Source: Lindgomyces ingoldianus (lineage: Eukaryota > Ascomycota > Dothideomycetes > Pleosporales > Lindgomycetaceae). From it: 64,000 bases of DNA. Position numbers and translations under genes: made by a program. This document shows positions 23,201 through 38,200 of this stretch, piece after piece. Where the stretch lies: contig NW_022985171.1 in NCBI RefSeq assembly GCF_010093535.1, forward strand, positions 263,779 through 327,778, written 5' to 3'. Position 1 is the stretch's first letter, and the number at the start of each line of letters is the position of its first letter. The notes beneath the pieces are model-generated. The model saw only the letters and a program-made list of their open reading frames with translations, was not told the DNA's origin and searched no databases.

Positions 23201-26200
23201 CAAGTTGAGTCATTCGTATGGGCCCAAGCGTTCGCCTTGCACAGAGACAGAGAAGAGACTAGCCATGCTTTGGAGCCGTGTTCTGGGTATCGAGAATGGC
23301 CTCATTGGAGCGGACGACAGTTTCTTCAGACTTGGCGGAGATTCTGTTGCAGCCATGAGGCTTGTGGCCATGGCTCGCTCTGAGTTCGGAATAGTGCTAA
23401 ATGTCGCCGATATCTTTGGGCACCCTACAATTCATGAGATGGCGTCCACCCATAGGACGGTTCAGGGCGCTCAAAATACCGTTGAGGCCATACAGCCATT
23501 CGCGCTCCTGGATCAGGTCACGGGCAGTCTTAACGATCTCCGACGCGAATTAGCCAGTCAGTGCAGCATCGATATCGGCCGCTTACAGGATGCGTATCCA
23601 TGCACAGCTCTTCAAGAGGGTCTCTTAGCACTGTCCTCGAAACAGTCCAGCGCCTATGTCGCTCAGAATGTTTTCATAATGCCCACGTCCCTCGACAGAT
23701 CTAAGTTCCGAGCTGCATGGGAAGCTGTTGTCCACGCTGTTGACATCCTGCGCACTCGGATTGTATATATCGAAAGACTTGGTACACTACAAACCGTGAT
23801 AGACCAAGGCATCGAGTGGGAGGTTGCAGACTCGCTGCAGGCCTACCTTACCACTGACCGTTGTCGGCCTATGCGCTACGGGAGTCCTCTTGCTCGGTAT
23901 GCTATTATCGACGATCAATACTTTGTCTGGACCGCGCATCACGCTCTCTACGACGGCGTGTCCATTCAGGCTATTCAAGACAAAGTCGCGCTCGCTTATC
24001 AGGGGATGACGATTCCAGAGAGGTCTCCGTTCAGCGCTTTCATCAAATACATCAAAGATACGTCTGTTAGCGACCAAGAAACATATTGGACCACCAACCT
24101 TGAGGGTACTCAGGCGCCAGTGTTCCCTTCAATTACCACCGAATCGGCTGCCAATGGACGTTTGAAGCAATCTCTCACGCACTTTGTCTCGTTCTCGGCA
24201 CAGACTCTGGCCGCCTCTGAGATAACCGTTTCGACTCTTCTCCGCGCTGCTTGGGCTATAGTTGTTGCTCGTCAATCCGAGTCCGATGAGGCCGTGTTTG
24301 GTGTGACACTCAGCGGGCGCAATGCTCCCATCCAGGGTATCGAGGAACTAATTGGGCCTATGATCACTACAGTACCGCTTCGAATTCAATTAAGGAAACC
24401 TGGTATCACAGTAGGAGATCTCCTCCGTGATATTCAAGCGCAGGCAGCCGGCATGATTCCGTACGAGCAGACGGGTCTGCAGTCTATCAAACACCTCAGT
24501 CAGTCGGCCCAGAATGCCTGCGATTTCCGCACTCTTCTGGTCGTGCAACCTCGTGAGACTCCGGAAAGCGATACTCTAGGATTGCAGCTCGAATCTATGG
24601 GATCTCATGACTTTCACAGCTACCCCATCGTTGTGGAATGCAATATTGAGGGGAGCAGTATGGTCGAGGTGCATGTGGATTTCGATGCGAATATCATCTC
24701 GGCAGACCAGTTGGAGAGAGTCATCAACCAGTTTGGCCATGTTGCGCACCAGTTGGCGGAGCATGCTCACGACTTCAGCACTGATCTGCGCCTTGTCAAC
24801 CTCCTCAGCGACCGTGACTGGAACACGATAATGAATTGGAACAGCATCACACCACAACCAGTCGAAGCTTGCTTGCATGAGCTGATTGAACATCAAGTCG
24901 CGGCAGCTCCGAACGCGCCTGCAATCCAGGGACCTGATGCCAATTTCACGTTCATGGAACTTGAGCGTCTATCGAGTAATTTGGCACGATACCTCGTCGA
25001 TGTTGGTGGGATTGGTCCTGGGACATTCGTACCGTTCTGCTTCAACAAATCTGCCTTCACAATTGTGGCTATGTATTCCATTTTGAAAGCAGGTGGCGCC
25101 TGCGTTGCACTCAATCCAGACCACCCGATGGAGAGACTCCAGAGTATCATCCGCGAAGTCTCGCCACCCCTTATTCTTGTTGGTGCCGCACAACGCCAGA
25201 TGTTTGAGAACGCTATTTGCGTCGATATGGACTTTACGGACAACCTACCCAATCTTGAACTCCATAGTAACGCTCGCGAAGTTTCTTCGCTTGATCCTGG
25301 CTTTGTTGTGTTTACTTCAGGGTCCACAGGTAAACAGAAAGGAATCGTTCTGGATCATCAGTCTCTATGTACCAGCATCAAGGCCCATGGCAAGTTTCTC
25401 CGCCTTGGTTCCAGTTCGCGCGTACTTCAATTTTGCGCATATACTTTCGACGTCAGCATTGCCGAGATCTTCACAACACTTGTTCACGGCGGCTGCGTTT
25501 GCATTCCGACCGAAGCGGAAAGACTGGATGACCTACCAGGTGCTATCAACCGTATGAACGTCAACTGGGCATACTTGACGCCCACCGTCGCTTCGCTTCT
25601 CCCGCACCCCAGTCAACTGCCCACACTCAAAACTCTCGGCCTCACCGGAGAGCCGATCACGGTAGAAAACCTTAGCAATTGGGCAGAGCATGTCCGACTT
25701 GTCAACATGTACGGTCCCGCTGAGACGACTATTTGGACCACAGCTGTCGCTGATCTGAGGCCCGATAGCGTAGTTTCAAATATAGGCTACGGTGTTGGCG
25801 CGCTCACCTGGATAGTCGAGGAGGAGAATCATAACCTTCTTACGCCCCTCGGCTGCGTTGGCGAACTGCTCATTGAAGGACCCATTGTGGCCCGCGGCTA
25901 TCTTAACGACGAAGTCCGGACCAATGATGCTTTCATTGTCAACCCTAGATGGGCCAGCCTGTCGGGGTTGACGCGCAGATTCTACAAAACTGGCGATCTA
26001 GTACGATACGCATCCGATGGTTCCCTGCAACTCATTGGGCGCAAAGATACCCAAGTCAAACTTCGTGGTCAGAGAATCGAACTGGCTGAGGTAGAATTCG
26101 CACTAAAACGACATCTGAGCGCTTCTTGTGGCGTCATTGACGTCGCAGTTGAGATGGTGACGCTTGCTCAACGATCAGCCGATCGCGTTCTAGTCGCATT

Positions 26201-29200
26201 CTTCGCACGCCACACACATGGGGACCAGGACGGTCTACTGACAACAATGAACGATGAGCTCAAACGCGAGCTCGTTCGTGCTCAGACTGCAGTCATGCAA
26301 GAGCTGCCGCTTTACATGATCCCAAGTCTCTACATCCCGCTACACCACATGCCCATCTCAGTTTCTGCTAAGCGAGACCGCAAGCAGCTCCAAGCGCTTG
26401 CTCAGAGCCTGGATCCCGATGCTATCAGCAGATACACTCTAGCCACGGAATCTACTCAGAAACGTGTCCCGTCGACGACCATGGAGCAGGTTTTGCAATC
26501 TCTGTGGGCGACTACGCTCGGCATGCCTACCGACACGATTGGAGCTGACGACGACTTCTTCCGTGTCGGTGGCGACTCTATCACAGCTATGCGACTCGCC
26601 GCTCGCATACAGGAGAAGGGCATGACACTTACAGTTGCACAAATCTTCAGGAATTCGCGGCTCTGCAACATGGCTTGCGCTGTGACTTCAGGCACGGAGA
26701 CCCAAGTCATCGAGCCCTTTTCGCTGCTCCGCCAACACATGAGTGTCGACAGTGTTCTAGACGAGGCGGCCGCGCTGTGCCATATGGAGAGGGAGATAAT
26801 CGAGGATGTTTATCCGTGCACCCCTCTTCAAGAGGGCCTCATGGCTCTCTCGGCCAGACAGACTAGATCTTACGTCGCTCAGAACATCTTTTGCTTGTCT
26901 GATATTGACTCTTTGGATCTTGTCCGGTTCCAAGATGCGTGGGAAACCACCGTCAAGGCGATTGAGATCATGCGAACCCGGATTGTCTACTCGCAGACTT
27001 TAGGAGCCTTGCAAGTCGTACACAAGCAACCAGTGACTTGGGAAGAGTCATCCTCACTTGATCACTACCTTAACAAGGCTGCAAATGCAACCCAATCCTA
27101 CGCAAGCCCTCTGGCACGCTTTGGGCTCGTCAATGACTGCACGAAGCTATACTTCGTCTGGACAGCGCACCACGCTCTGTATGATGGCTTCAGTCTGCCT
27201 CTCATTCTCGAACGTTTCCAGCGAGCATACGAAGGCTCCGCCATTCCATCTTCGCCGTCCTTCAATCACTTCATTGGCTACCTGCAGAGCATCGAGCCTA
27301 TGGCTTGGAAAGACTACTGGCACGCCCAGCTCAACGGCACCAGCCAATTCAGCTTCCCAGGAAAGCTTTCCGTAGGGTCCCAGAGTCTGTCCAGGGTGAA
27401 GCAGTCCGTGCAACTTCATGGTGAAGCGTCTAGATTCACTACTTCCACAATTCTGCGAGCGGCTTGGGCGTTGCTTCTCGCGCAGTACTCCGAGAGCGAC
27501 GACGTGGTATTTGGAGCCACGGTGAGTGGTCGCAATGCCCCCATAGATGGCATTAATCAGATTGTCGGTCCAACGATTGCAACCGTGCCCATTCGAGTCC
27601 GGCTAGATCGTGAGAGAAATATTGAGGACCTTCTCAGCGCCATGCAGGAACAGGCAACGGATATGATCCCATTCGAGCACATCGGCCTGCAAAACATTCG
27701 TCAGCTGGGGCCTCACGCGCAGGCTGCGTGTGATTTCCAGAATCTGTTGATCATTCAACCGCGCGTAGCAGATGCGGATGACGATGCGGCTGTTCTCAAA
27801 CTCCCAACCACCGGGAACGATGTCGTCCACCCATATCCACTCGCCGTAGAGTGCAATATTGAAGAGGCCACTATCGATCTTATTATCGACCACGATACCA
27901 GCGCTTTGTCTGCCTTCCAAGTCAATAGAATCATCCACCAGTTCGAGCACATTATCAATCAGCTGCGCACCGCTCCTGCAGAAACCCAACTGAGTGAGCT
28001 AGAGCTCCTCTGCCAGAGTGACAAGCGGCAGATCTGGGATTGGAATGCCGTTGAGCCGGTGGCTGAAGAGGCTTGCGTGCATCATGGCGTGGAAGAGATG
28101 GTCCGTGAGACGCCGCACGCGCAGGCAGTTGATGCCTGGGACGGGCAGTTGACGTACCGCGAACTTGATCTAGCGGCGACACGGCTGGCTCACCACTTGA
28201 TAGACCAGGGGGTGGGACCCGAAACCATGGTGGCCATGTGCTTCGACAAGTCCATGTGGAATGTCGTCTCCATGTTGGCAGTTCTGAAGGCTGGAGCCGT
28301 TTGCGTGGCTCTCAATCCCGAGCATCCTATGAGCAGGCACCGCATCATCCTGGATGACATCAAAGCCAAGGTCCTGCTTGTGGCAACAAAGCACCAGGAT
28401 CTGTTCGAGGGCGAGATTGACAACATAGTCGCTGTTGATGCTACGTTCCTCCAGACGCTCCCCGATAACCACAGACGCCTCTGTCCCACGGTCAAACCTG
28501 AAAATGCTGCTTTCGTGGTATTTACCAGCGGCTCAACAGGCAAGCCGAAGGAAATTGTCCTCACTCACCAAGCCATGAGCACGTGTACACGTGAGTTGAG
28601 TGCAGCAATGCGAATTAACGCTTCCTCCCGCGTCCTTCAGTTCGCGGCGCACACCTTCGACGTCTCAATCGGCGAGATTTTCATCACTTTGATGGTTGGA
28701 GGCTGTGTGTGCGTTCCGTCTGACACGCAGAGAGCCGAGCCGGGCCTAGCAATTAACACTTATCGCGTTGACTGGTGTTACCTAACGTCAACTGTAGCAT
28801 CTCTTTTGCAGCCATCGGACACACCTACTCTGAAGACCCTGGCATTGGGCGGCGAGGCGGTTAGTCAAGAGTTGATTCACGAATGGGCCGATCGCGTATT
28901 TCTTGTCAACGTCTACGGCCCAGCTGAAAGCACCATTTGGTGCACTGCTCAATCGAACCTCTCCACATTCAGCTCCGCTGCCAACGTTGGTAGAGGTCTT
29001 GCTACCCTCACATGGATCGTCGATGTGCGCAATCACAACCATCTCGCGTCCATCGGTACTATAGGGGAGCTGCTCATAGAAGGGCCATTACTAGCAAGAC
29101 ATTACCTAAACGAGCCTGAGAAGACAGCCGCTGCCTTCATCGAAAACCCCACGTTCCTCAAGGATAGCACGAGTTCACGACGTCTTTACAAGACCGGTGA

Positions 29201-32200
29201 CCTCGCCCGCTACAACTGCGACGGTACACTTAGTATCATAGGCCGTAAGGACACGCAAGTAAAATTGTTTGGGCAGCGTATCGAGTTGGGCGAAATCGAA
29301 CACCACCTCAAGCCGCACCTCGAGCCATTGGGTCTGAGTCAGGTCACTGTTGAGATGGTTAAGCCGCAGTATTCAGGACAGGCACTCCTCGCCGCCTATA
29401 TGTCCGGTCCTTCTCAAGAGCAGGAGCAGGCGGCCGGCCAGGTCACAGCACTACCCTTTTCCAAACTGACACGCGAGGCCTTGCTCTGCGCCGACCGCGC
29501 ACTCGCTACAACGCTGCCTTCGTACATGGTCCCGACCTTGTACATCCCGCTGAACTACATCCCGCTGACAACCTCTGGTAAGACGGACCGCAAGCGCTTG
29601 CGGCAGCTGGCTCAAGAAGAACTCTCGGCGGACGAATTCTCCGGCTTCGGCCTGTCGAGCAACAACATCGCGCCTGTCTCTAGCGACATGCAGGTTAGGC
29701 TACGCGATCTATGGGTTGAGGTCTTGGGTATTCCCGCCGCGTCCATCGGCGCGAACAGCAATTTCATGCGCCTCGGTGGAGATTCTATCGGCGCTATGAA
29801 GCTCGTTGCAGCGTCCCGTGGCAAGGGTCTTGCGATTAGCATTGTTGACATTTTCCGCCACCCTGTTCTTCAGGACTTGGCAGCGGCGACCACTGCTACA
29901 GGAAACGCTACGGACATGAATGACACAGTAGAGTTGGTGGAGCGGTTCTCTATGATCAAGGATGGAGACAACCTGCAACACCACATTCAGCACGCCGCAT
30001 CGCAGTGCGGTGTCGATACCTCGGTCGTGCAAGATTTATACCCGACCACCACGCTCCAAGAGGGACTTTTGGCCCTTTCTGTCAAAGCTCCTGGAGCGTA
30101 CATGGCACAGCACTGTTTCGAACTACCGCAGGGAGTCGATCTTCACCGCTTCAAGAGTGCATGGGCTTGGGCAGTCGCGGGCATGGATATTCTGCGAACT
30201 CGTGTTGTCTACTCTTCGCAGCTTGGCTCGCTCCAGGTCGTCCTTGATAGCAGTATCGACTGGCACAGCTCTGCCTCATTGGAGGACTGTCTTCGCGACG
30301 CTCGGGAGCTGTCTGTCGAATACGGTGGTTCCTTGACGCGCTATACACTGATCCAAGAAGACAACAAGATCTTCTTCGTCTGGAACGTACATCATGCCTT
30401 GTTCGACGGCGCAAGCATGCAACTCATGATGCAGAAGGTGGCGGATGCCTACGAAGATCTTCCATCGGACCCCCAGAGCCAGCCTTTCAGCAGCTTTGTC
30501 AGGTATCTTACAGACGCCGACCCTAGTGCCGCGGAGACGTTCTGGAAGGCTGAGCTCGACGGCGCGAACCCCCCCAGTTTCCCACCTCTGACGACATCCA
30601 CTCGGCAGCACCGTCTGTCCTTTAGCCAGGAGATCGAGCTGTCGAGCAACGCCACTGAATTATCCTACACCCTCCCGAATTTGATTAAAGCTGCTTGGGC
30701 CTTGATCCTGGCCCGGTACTCAGAAACGGATGATGTGGTCTTTGGACTAACGCTGTCGGGTAGAAACGCGCCTGTAAGGGGAATCACCACCATCGTCGGA
30801 CCAACGATCACTACTGCGCCCCTGAGGGTCAAGGTCCCTACAACCGCCACCGTCAGGGAGTTCCTCGAGGAAATTCAGACTCAAGCAACTGATATGATTC
30901 CCTACGAGCACACCGGATTGCAGAGAATTCAACGATTTGCACCACAATTCAGCGCGATCTGCGACCTGCGCAGCCTCTTGGTGATACAACCGCGAATGGA
31001 AGATGATAATGACGACTATAAGGGCAACATGCTAAGAATGAAACCGGTCGACCATTCGCAGTCCAATTTCCACACCTATCCCCTCGTTGCCGAATGTAAT
31101 GTCAATCGCTCCAGCATTGACGTAGAGTTCCAATACGATGCTGATGCTATTCCGAGCATTCAAATAGAGAATTTCTCGGCTCAATTTGTGCAGGTCTTAC
31201 GCGAGTTCATCGATGCTGCGTCTTCTAGGGCAGAGATGAAGGTTGTCGACATCGACATGGTCAGCCCTCTCGAAAAGCAGAAAATTCTGGCTTGGAACCG
31301 TGATGAGCCTGTCGTGGTTGATTCCTGCGCCCACGAAATCATTAGGGAGCAAGCAATGAAGCGCCCGGATGCTGTTGCTGTAGACGGTTGGGACGCGTCC
31401 TTCACTTTCGCCGAACTAGACCAACACTCAGAGCAGCTTGCAAACCACCTCTCATCTCTTGGGGTCGGTCCAGAAGTCCTAGTTCCATTCTGTCTGGATA
31501 AATCTGCCTGGGTGGTTGTCGCAATGCTAGCTACTCTCAAGGCCGGAGGAGCGTGTGTCGCGCTCAATCCAGCTCACCCAATCGATCGCCTGCAAACTAT
31601 CCTGCGTGAGACGGCGTCTAAAATTGTTCTCGTTGGACCCGAATATAGCGACATGTTCAAGGGAAAATGCCACGCGGTCATCATTGATGGCGCACTTCCC
31701 AAGAGGCTGCAGGCTTCTGCTGGGTACAATACCCCCGAACGCACCCCGGCTCAACCAGACAATGCTAGTTTTGTCGTCTTTACTTCTGGGAGCACAGGTG
31801 TTCCAAAGGGCATCGTTATCGAGCATAAGGCTCTTTGCTCTTCTGCAGAAGCGCATGGTGCAGCGATGCGTCTCCAGGAATCGTCTCGAGTTCTTCAATT
31901 CGCAGCTTACACTTTTGACGTCAGCATTGGGGAAATAGTCTCCACTCTGATACACGGTGGGTGCGTCTGCGTCCCTTCCGAGAAGGACAGGATGGAAAAC
32001 CTGGTTGAGTTTATCAACAAGTACCGCATCAACTCTACCTATCTCACACCCACAGTGGCCAACCTTATGTACCCCGAGGAAGTCCCTACAATCGAAACGC
32101 TCTCCTTGGGAGGTGAGGCGCTTAGACCAGAGCACGTCTCGAGGTGGGCTGACCACGTTTATCTTAATAACCTGTATGGCCCTGCCGAGACGACCATTTG

Positions 32201-35200
32201 GTCCACTGGACATACTGGCGTCACATCAAGCACTTCTGCGTTAAACATTGGCCGGGGCGTTGGCGGAAAGATGTGGGTGACTGAGCCTCGCAACTCTGAC
32301 CGTCTGTGTGCTATAGGATGTGTTGGTGAGCTTCTAATCGAAGGGCCCATCCTAGCTAGAGGATATCTCAACGCACCAGGAAAGACTGCGGCGGCCTTTA
32401 TTGAGAATCCTCTCTGGACTCTGAACGATGGCTCCAAAACCACGCGCCGATTCTACAGAACCGGAGATCTCGTTCACTACAACCCTGATGGCACCCTGGA
32501 GTTCATTGGCCGTCGCGACAACCAAGTTAAGATCCGTGGACAGCGAGTCGAACTTGGCGAAGTTGAGTCCCACGTCTCCACCCACCCGAGTGTGCAGCAT
32601 TCGGCCGTTATCATGCCGCAAGCAGGATACTTCGAGGGCCTCCTCGTTGCGGTTATGTCGACTCGCCCAACACGTAGTGGTGCTGCTGATCTGCAACTGC
32701 TGAACTCGGAGGAGCGCGAAGCCGCGGAGTCTTTGATTCGGGAGCTCGGCAGCATTGTCAAGGAGCGCCTACCTAGTTACATGGTGCCTAACATTTGGAT
32801 CGCCGTCGAGAGGCTTCCTATGAATGCGTCCGGGAAGCTAGACAAGAAGGCTATCAAGATTTGGACTGAGCGACTGGATGAGGACATGTACAAGCAAATC
32901 ACCGCTACGACCATTGAAGAAGACACGATCGTGGCGGTAGCAAACAACGAAAGGGAGGCACACATTCAGCAGCTTTGGGCTAACGTACTCAACGTTCCCC
33001 TACACCTTGTGTCCATGAACCAACCTTTTGTTGTCTTGGGCGGGGATTCCATCACCGCGATGCAACTGGTCAGCCTCTTCCGCTCGGAGAATATTGGCAA
33101 AGTCACTGTCAAGGATATCCTACAGTGCCCGAATATCCCACAGCTGGCTGCCATGACGGAGCCATATAAGCAGTCTAAAGTGGTGGCCGTTGAAGAGCCC
33201 GATAAGCCTTTCGGCCTTACACCCATCCAGCAACTATATTTCTCCATCGCTCCACACGCCAATACTATGTTTCACCAGAGTCTGAGTCTTAAGTTCTCCA
33301 GGCCTACCGAGGTCCAGCAAATACTAGCTGCAGTAAACGAGCTTGTTCACTATCACTCGATGCTGCGCAGCCGATTCGTCAGGTCGGCCTCTGGGAAATG
33401 GACGCAATTCATCAGCCCCGATATAGCTGGCTCTTATAATTTCAGGTCCCACGAAATCTCAGGCATATCTGAGACTATGAAACTCATGACTGCCGCACAA
33501 ACAAGACTCAATGTTGAGCATGGCCCGATGCTGGCTGTGGATCTCTACAACGTCAAGGATGGCGAGCAAATCCTCTTCGTCTCTGCACACCATCTCATCA
33601 TGGACTTGTTCTCATGGAGGGTGCTTCTTGTGGATCTGGAAAGATTGCTCGGAGGTAGCTGTCTCGCTTCTGAGAAACCATTCCCCTTCCAAGTTTGGAG
33701 CAAGCTGCAGGCCGATTACGCCCGTGAGCATCTATCGCCCAGCAATGTCCTTCCCACCCCTTTCGACATCCCTTCGGCAAACTTCGAATATTGGGGAATG
33801 GCGACCAAGCCAAACAGAGCCGCAGATATCGTCCGCCATGAATTCTCCCTGGACGTAGCTACGACGGCCAGTCTCCTCGGGAGATGTAACCAAGCCCTTC
33901 GGACCGAACCGCTTGACATTCTCCTTGCTGCGCTTGTTTCGTCCTTTTGCCGCACATTCCCCGACCGGGAGGCGCCTCCAATTTACAGCGAAAGCCATGG
34001 ACGCGAGGCTTGGGATGCCGCTATGGATCTTTCCCGGACGGTTGGGTGGTTCACTACGATTGTGCCAACCTATGTTCCTGCCACCGCCAAAGACGGAATT
34101 TTTGAGGTCCTCCGTCGTATCAAGGATACCCGTAGACAAACTCCTGCAAACGGCTGGGAATACTTTTGCTCTAGGTTTCTCAACCCAGAAGGCCCCTCCA
34201 CCTTTAAGGACCATTGGCCGATGGAGATCCTCTTCAACTACCAAGGCCAATACCAGCAACTCGAGCGCAGCGACTCTCTCCTCACATTCGAGTCGCTTCC
34301 CATGCCAGAAGTGGGTGGTGATATGGAGCGTTTCGCTCTGTTTGAGATTCAGGCATTCATTGTTCATGGCGCCGCGCGATTTTCGTTCGCTTACAACGGT
34401 GGTATTGAAATGCAGACCCGAGTGCATGAGTGGATCGATGCATTCGAGATGGCCCTCCACGATGCGGTTCGTTGCATGACGTCGCATGTCATGGAACCCA
34501 CCCTATCCGACTTCCCGCTACTACCTGCTACGTACGACAGTCTTGACAAGCTGATGAAGGAACGCCTGCCTGCGATGGGGCTCCAGTCATTCGATCAGAT
34601 TGAAGATGCCTACCCGTGCTCTCCCATACAAGAGGGCATCATGATCAGCCAAGAGCGCATACCTGGCGCCTACGAGCTTGCGGTGGTCGCCGAGGTCGTC
34701 TCAACCCATCCACGCATCCCACCGTCGATCGACCGCCTTAAACTCGCCTGGCAGCAGGTCGTTGCCCGCCACTCGATGCTTCGTACCGTCCTCACCAGGG
34801 CAGTTACACCCGGAAGTCTGTTCATGCAGGTGGTACTCAAACATGCGGAAGCCCGCATTTCGCATTTGAAGTGCACCGACGACGACGCTGCCCAGGTCGC
34901 ACTCGAGGCAGAGCACCGTCTGAACTCGAGCAGCACCGAGCCTTCGCATCATCTGACACTGTGCGAAACGTCTTCAGGAAAAGTCTTCTGCAGGCTCATC
35001 ATCAACCACGCCCTCACCGATGCGGCGTCGAATGCCCTCCTATTCCGCGATTTCACTACAGCATACGAAGGAAGGCTGACAAAAATGAGTGCTGCTCCAC
35101 TCTACCGCGACCACATCCGTTACTTAAGCGGGCTGTCAATCGAAGACAGCCTTAGCTACTGGAAGGGCCACCTGGCAGACGTATCTCCGTGCCACTTCAG

Positions 35201-38200
35201 TGCTACTGGCGGAGAAACAAAGGACGGCGCTACGAAAGAGATTGATCTACATATCGGGTCGCTTCCAGCGCTGCGCAACTTCGCTAAGACAAAAAACCTG
35301 ACGCTGAACAGTCTCTTCCAAACCGCGTGGGCAATGGTGCTACGAATCTTCACAGGCGCCGAGGACGTGTGCTTCGGCTTTCTGTCGTCTGGACGTGACG
35401 TTCCCGTCGATGGAATTGCCGATGCTGTGGGACCCTTCATTAACATGATGGTCTGCCGCAGCAACGCTGGCGCCGAGACGTCGCTGCTCGCTATGGCTAA
35501 AGCCATACAAGGCAGCTTCGCCGACAGCTTGCAACACCAACACTGCTCGCTGGCCAAGATCCAGCAGGCGTTGGCCCTTGGCGGTCAACCGCTTTTCAAC
35601 ACAGCGATGACTTTCATGCCTGATTCAGGGGCCGAGGGAGCCAGAAAGCCAGAGATCACGTTTGAGAACAGGGGAGGACAAGATCCCACTGAGGTAACGT
35701 ATCCCATGTCTTTGGAATTTCTTTCTAGGAGTAATTTGGTCTAACTGACTGCCCCACAGTACGACATCGGCGTTGGAGTACTTGCATCCGATAAGAAGGT
35801 TATGGCAAAACTCAAGTACCGCGCTTCGTGCATGTCCGCCACCCAGGCCCGCAATGTGGGCTATGCTTTCAGCAAGGCCTTGGAGAACTTGTTCAAAACT
35901 CCACACAGCTTGCTCGGCGAGCTGGATCTGTTCGCTGAGGGTCATCGCGAGCAAGTCTTGGCTTGGAATGCTGCTGCGCCGGAGCCTGTGGAAATGTGTG
36001 CACACGACGAAATCATGCAGAGAACGGCCGAGTCCCCTGACGCTACCGCTATCTGTGCTTGGGATGGTACTATCACCTACAGCGAGCTTGACGATATCAC
36101 CAACTACCTGGCACACCATCTTGTATCCCTCGGCGTTGGGCCCGAAGTAGTTGTGCCTCTTTGCTTCGAGAAGTCAATCTGGGCCGTTGTCGCCATGATT
36201 TCAGTTGCCAAAGCCGGTGGTGCTGTACTTTTCCTCGACCCCAGCCATCCACAGGAGCGCAGACAATTCATCATTAACGAGGTATCTGCTAGCCTCGTCA
36301 TGGCATCATCGCAGCATTCAGCCCTCTTCACCTCGGAAATTGACACGCTTACTATCAATGGCGATATGATTCGTGACCTGCATATCCGCGACGGTCCGCC
36401 AAAGTCCAACGTGGAGCCATCGAATCTGATGTATGTCATTTTTACATCCGGATCCACGGGCACGCCTAAAGGTTGTATGGTGGAGCATCGTAACTTCTGC
36501 AGCGGCGTAATCCACCAAAGATCGCTGTCCGTTACCATCAAACGCGAGGACCGTGTTCTCCAGCTCGCGTCCTACAGTTTTGACGTCAGCATCATGGAGA
36601 CATTCACTGCCTTGATGAACGGTGCTTGCATCTGCATCCCACACCAAGCCACCGTGTCCAGCTCTTTGACTTCCGTCATCAACGACATGGGTATCACCTG
36701 GGCCTTTCTCACTCCTTCGCTTTCCCGAGTCATCAATCCCACAGAAGTCAAGGGTATGCGCTCCATCGTGCTGGGTGGTGAAGCGGTCTCACGCACAGAT
36801 GTCGCCAAATGGGCCGGCGTCGTGCAAATAAGCAATGGCTACGGGCCGTCTGAGTGCTCTATCGCTGCGACATGCAACCCGAGTCTAACGCTAGACTCTG
36901 ATCCAACTAACATTGGCGCCCCTATGGGCGGCCTGTGCTGGGTTGTAGATGCTGCCAATCACGATAGGCTAGTTCCCATTGGCGCTGTCGGTGAGCTCCT
37001 CGTGGAGGGCCCTATCGTTGCCCGCGGATACGTCAAGAATGCTGAGAAGACGAGGGCCGTTTTTACCGAAAATCCCGCGTGGCTGAGGGGTGAAGGATCA
37101 GGAGTTCGCAGGATGTACAAGACGGGCGACCTTGTTCGCCAGAATCCCGATGGCACCATCAACTTTGTCGGCCGCAAGGATGACCAGGTGAAGCTGCGCG
37201 GTCAACGCATTGAGTTGGGCGAGATCGAACACCATCTCCACTCAAATCCCCAGATCCACCATTCCATGGTCCTACGCCTCTCAAATGGGCCACTGAAGAG
37301 CCGTCTGGTGGCTGTGCTGACTTTGAGGCATGCCAGCGAAGATAAGGAAGAGGGTGATGGAATTGCATTACTCGGAAAGGATCAGATATCTGCTGCAGGC
37401 GTACAGTTGGCCGAGCTGCGCGACGCGCTGGCAGATCATGTTCCCGAATACATGGTGCCGACGACTTGGATCGTACTGCAGAGGATGCCGCTCACAGCAT
37501 CTGGCAAAATGAACCGTGTCGTGGTCAAGTCTTGGTTGGATAGACTCGATTCGGAGACTTGTACGCGAGTGAACGAGGCCATGGTGACGGAAGAAGTGGG
37601 CAACGCGGAGCCGAAATCGGCTATTGAGAGTATCATTCAGAAGGTCTATGGTCAAGTTCTCGGCATGCAGCCCGAGGAGGTAAGAACTCTAGCTTCGTTC
37701 TGTAGGATCTGGAACAGTACTGACAAGTGGTAGGTGCACATGGGACTCTCGTTTCTCAGCTTGGGTGGCGACTCGATCTCTGCTATGCAGGTGATCAGCC
37801 AGCTTCGCGAAGAGAGCGTCACTGTGTCTATTCGCGATTTACTGCGTAGCAAGACCATTGCTGAGCTCGCCGCTTTGGCAAAGACGGAGGTGGCTGGTCC
37901 GTTGGTACCAGTCGAAACAGTCAACACGCTCTTCCCTCTGTCGCCGGCTCAGAGAATGTTCTTTGAAATGGCATCAGACCCAAAGCAACAGTTTAACCAA
38001 AGCTTCACCCTCCGTCTGAAGACTTCCGTCTCGACGGTTGCTTTAGAGAAAGCCCTTCAAGCAGTGATCCAGAGGCACTCGATGCTGCGCTCCCGCTTCC
38101 AACGCGTCGATGGTCACGAGTGGGCTCAGCTCATCAGCCCGGACATTACAGGTTCATACGACTTTAGAGTGCAGCACGCGGCGACAATTCAAGACTTGCT

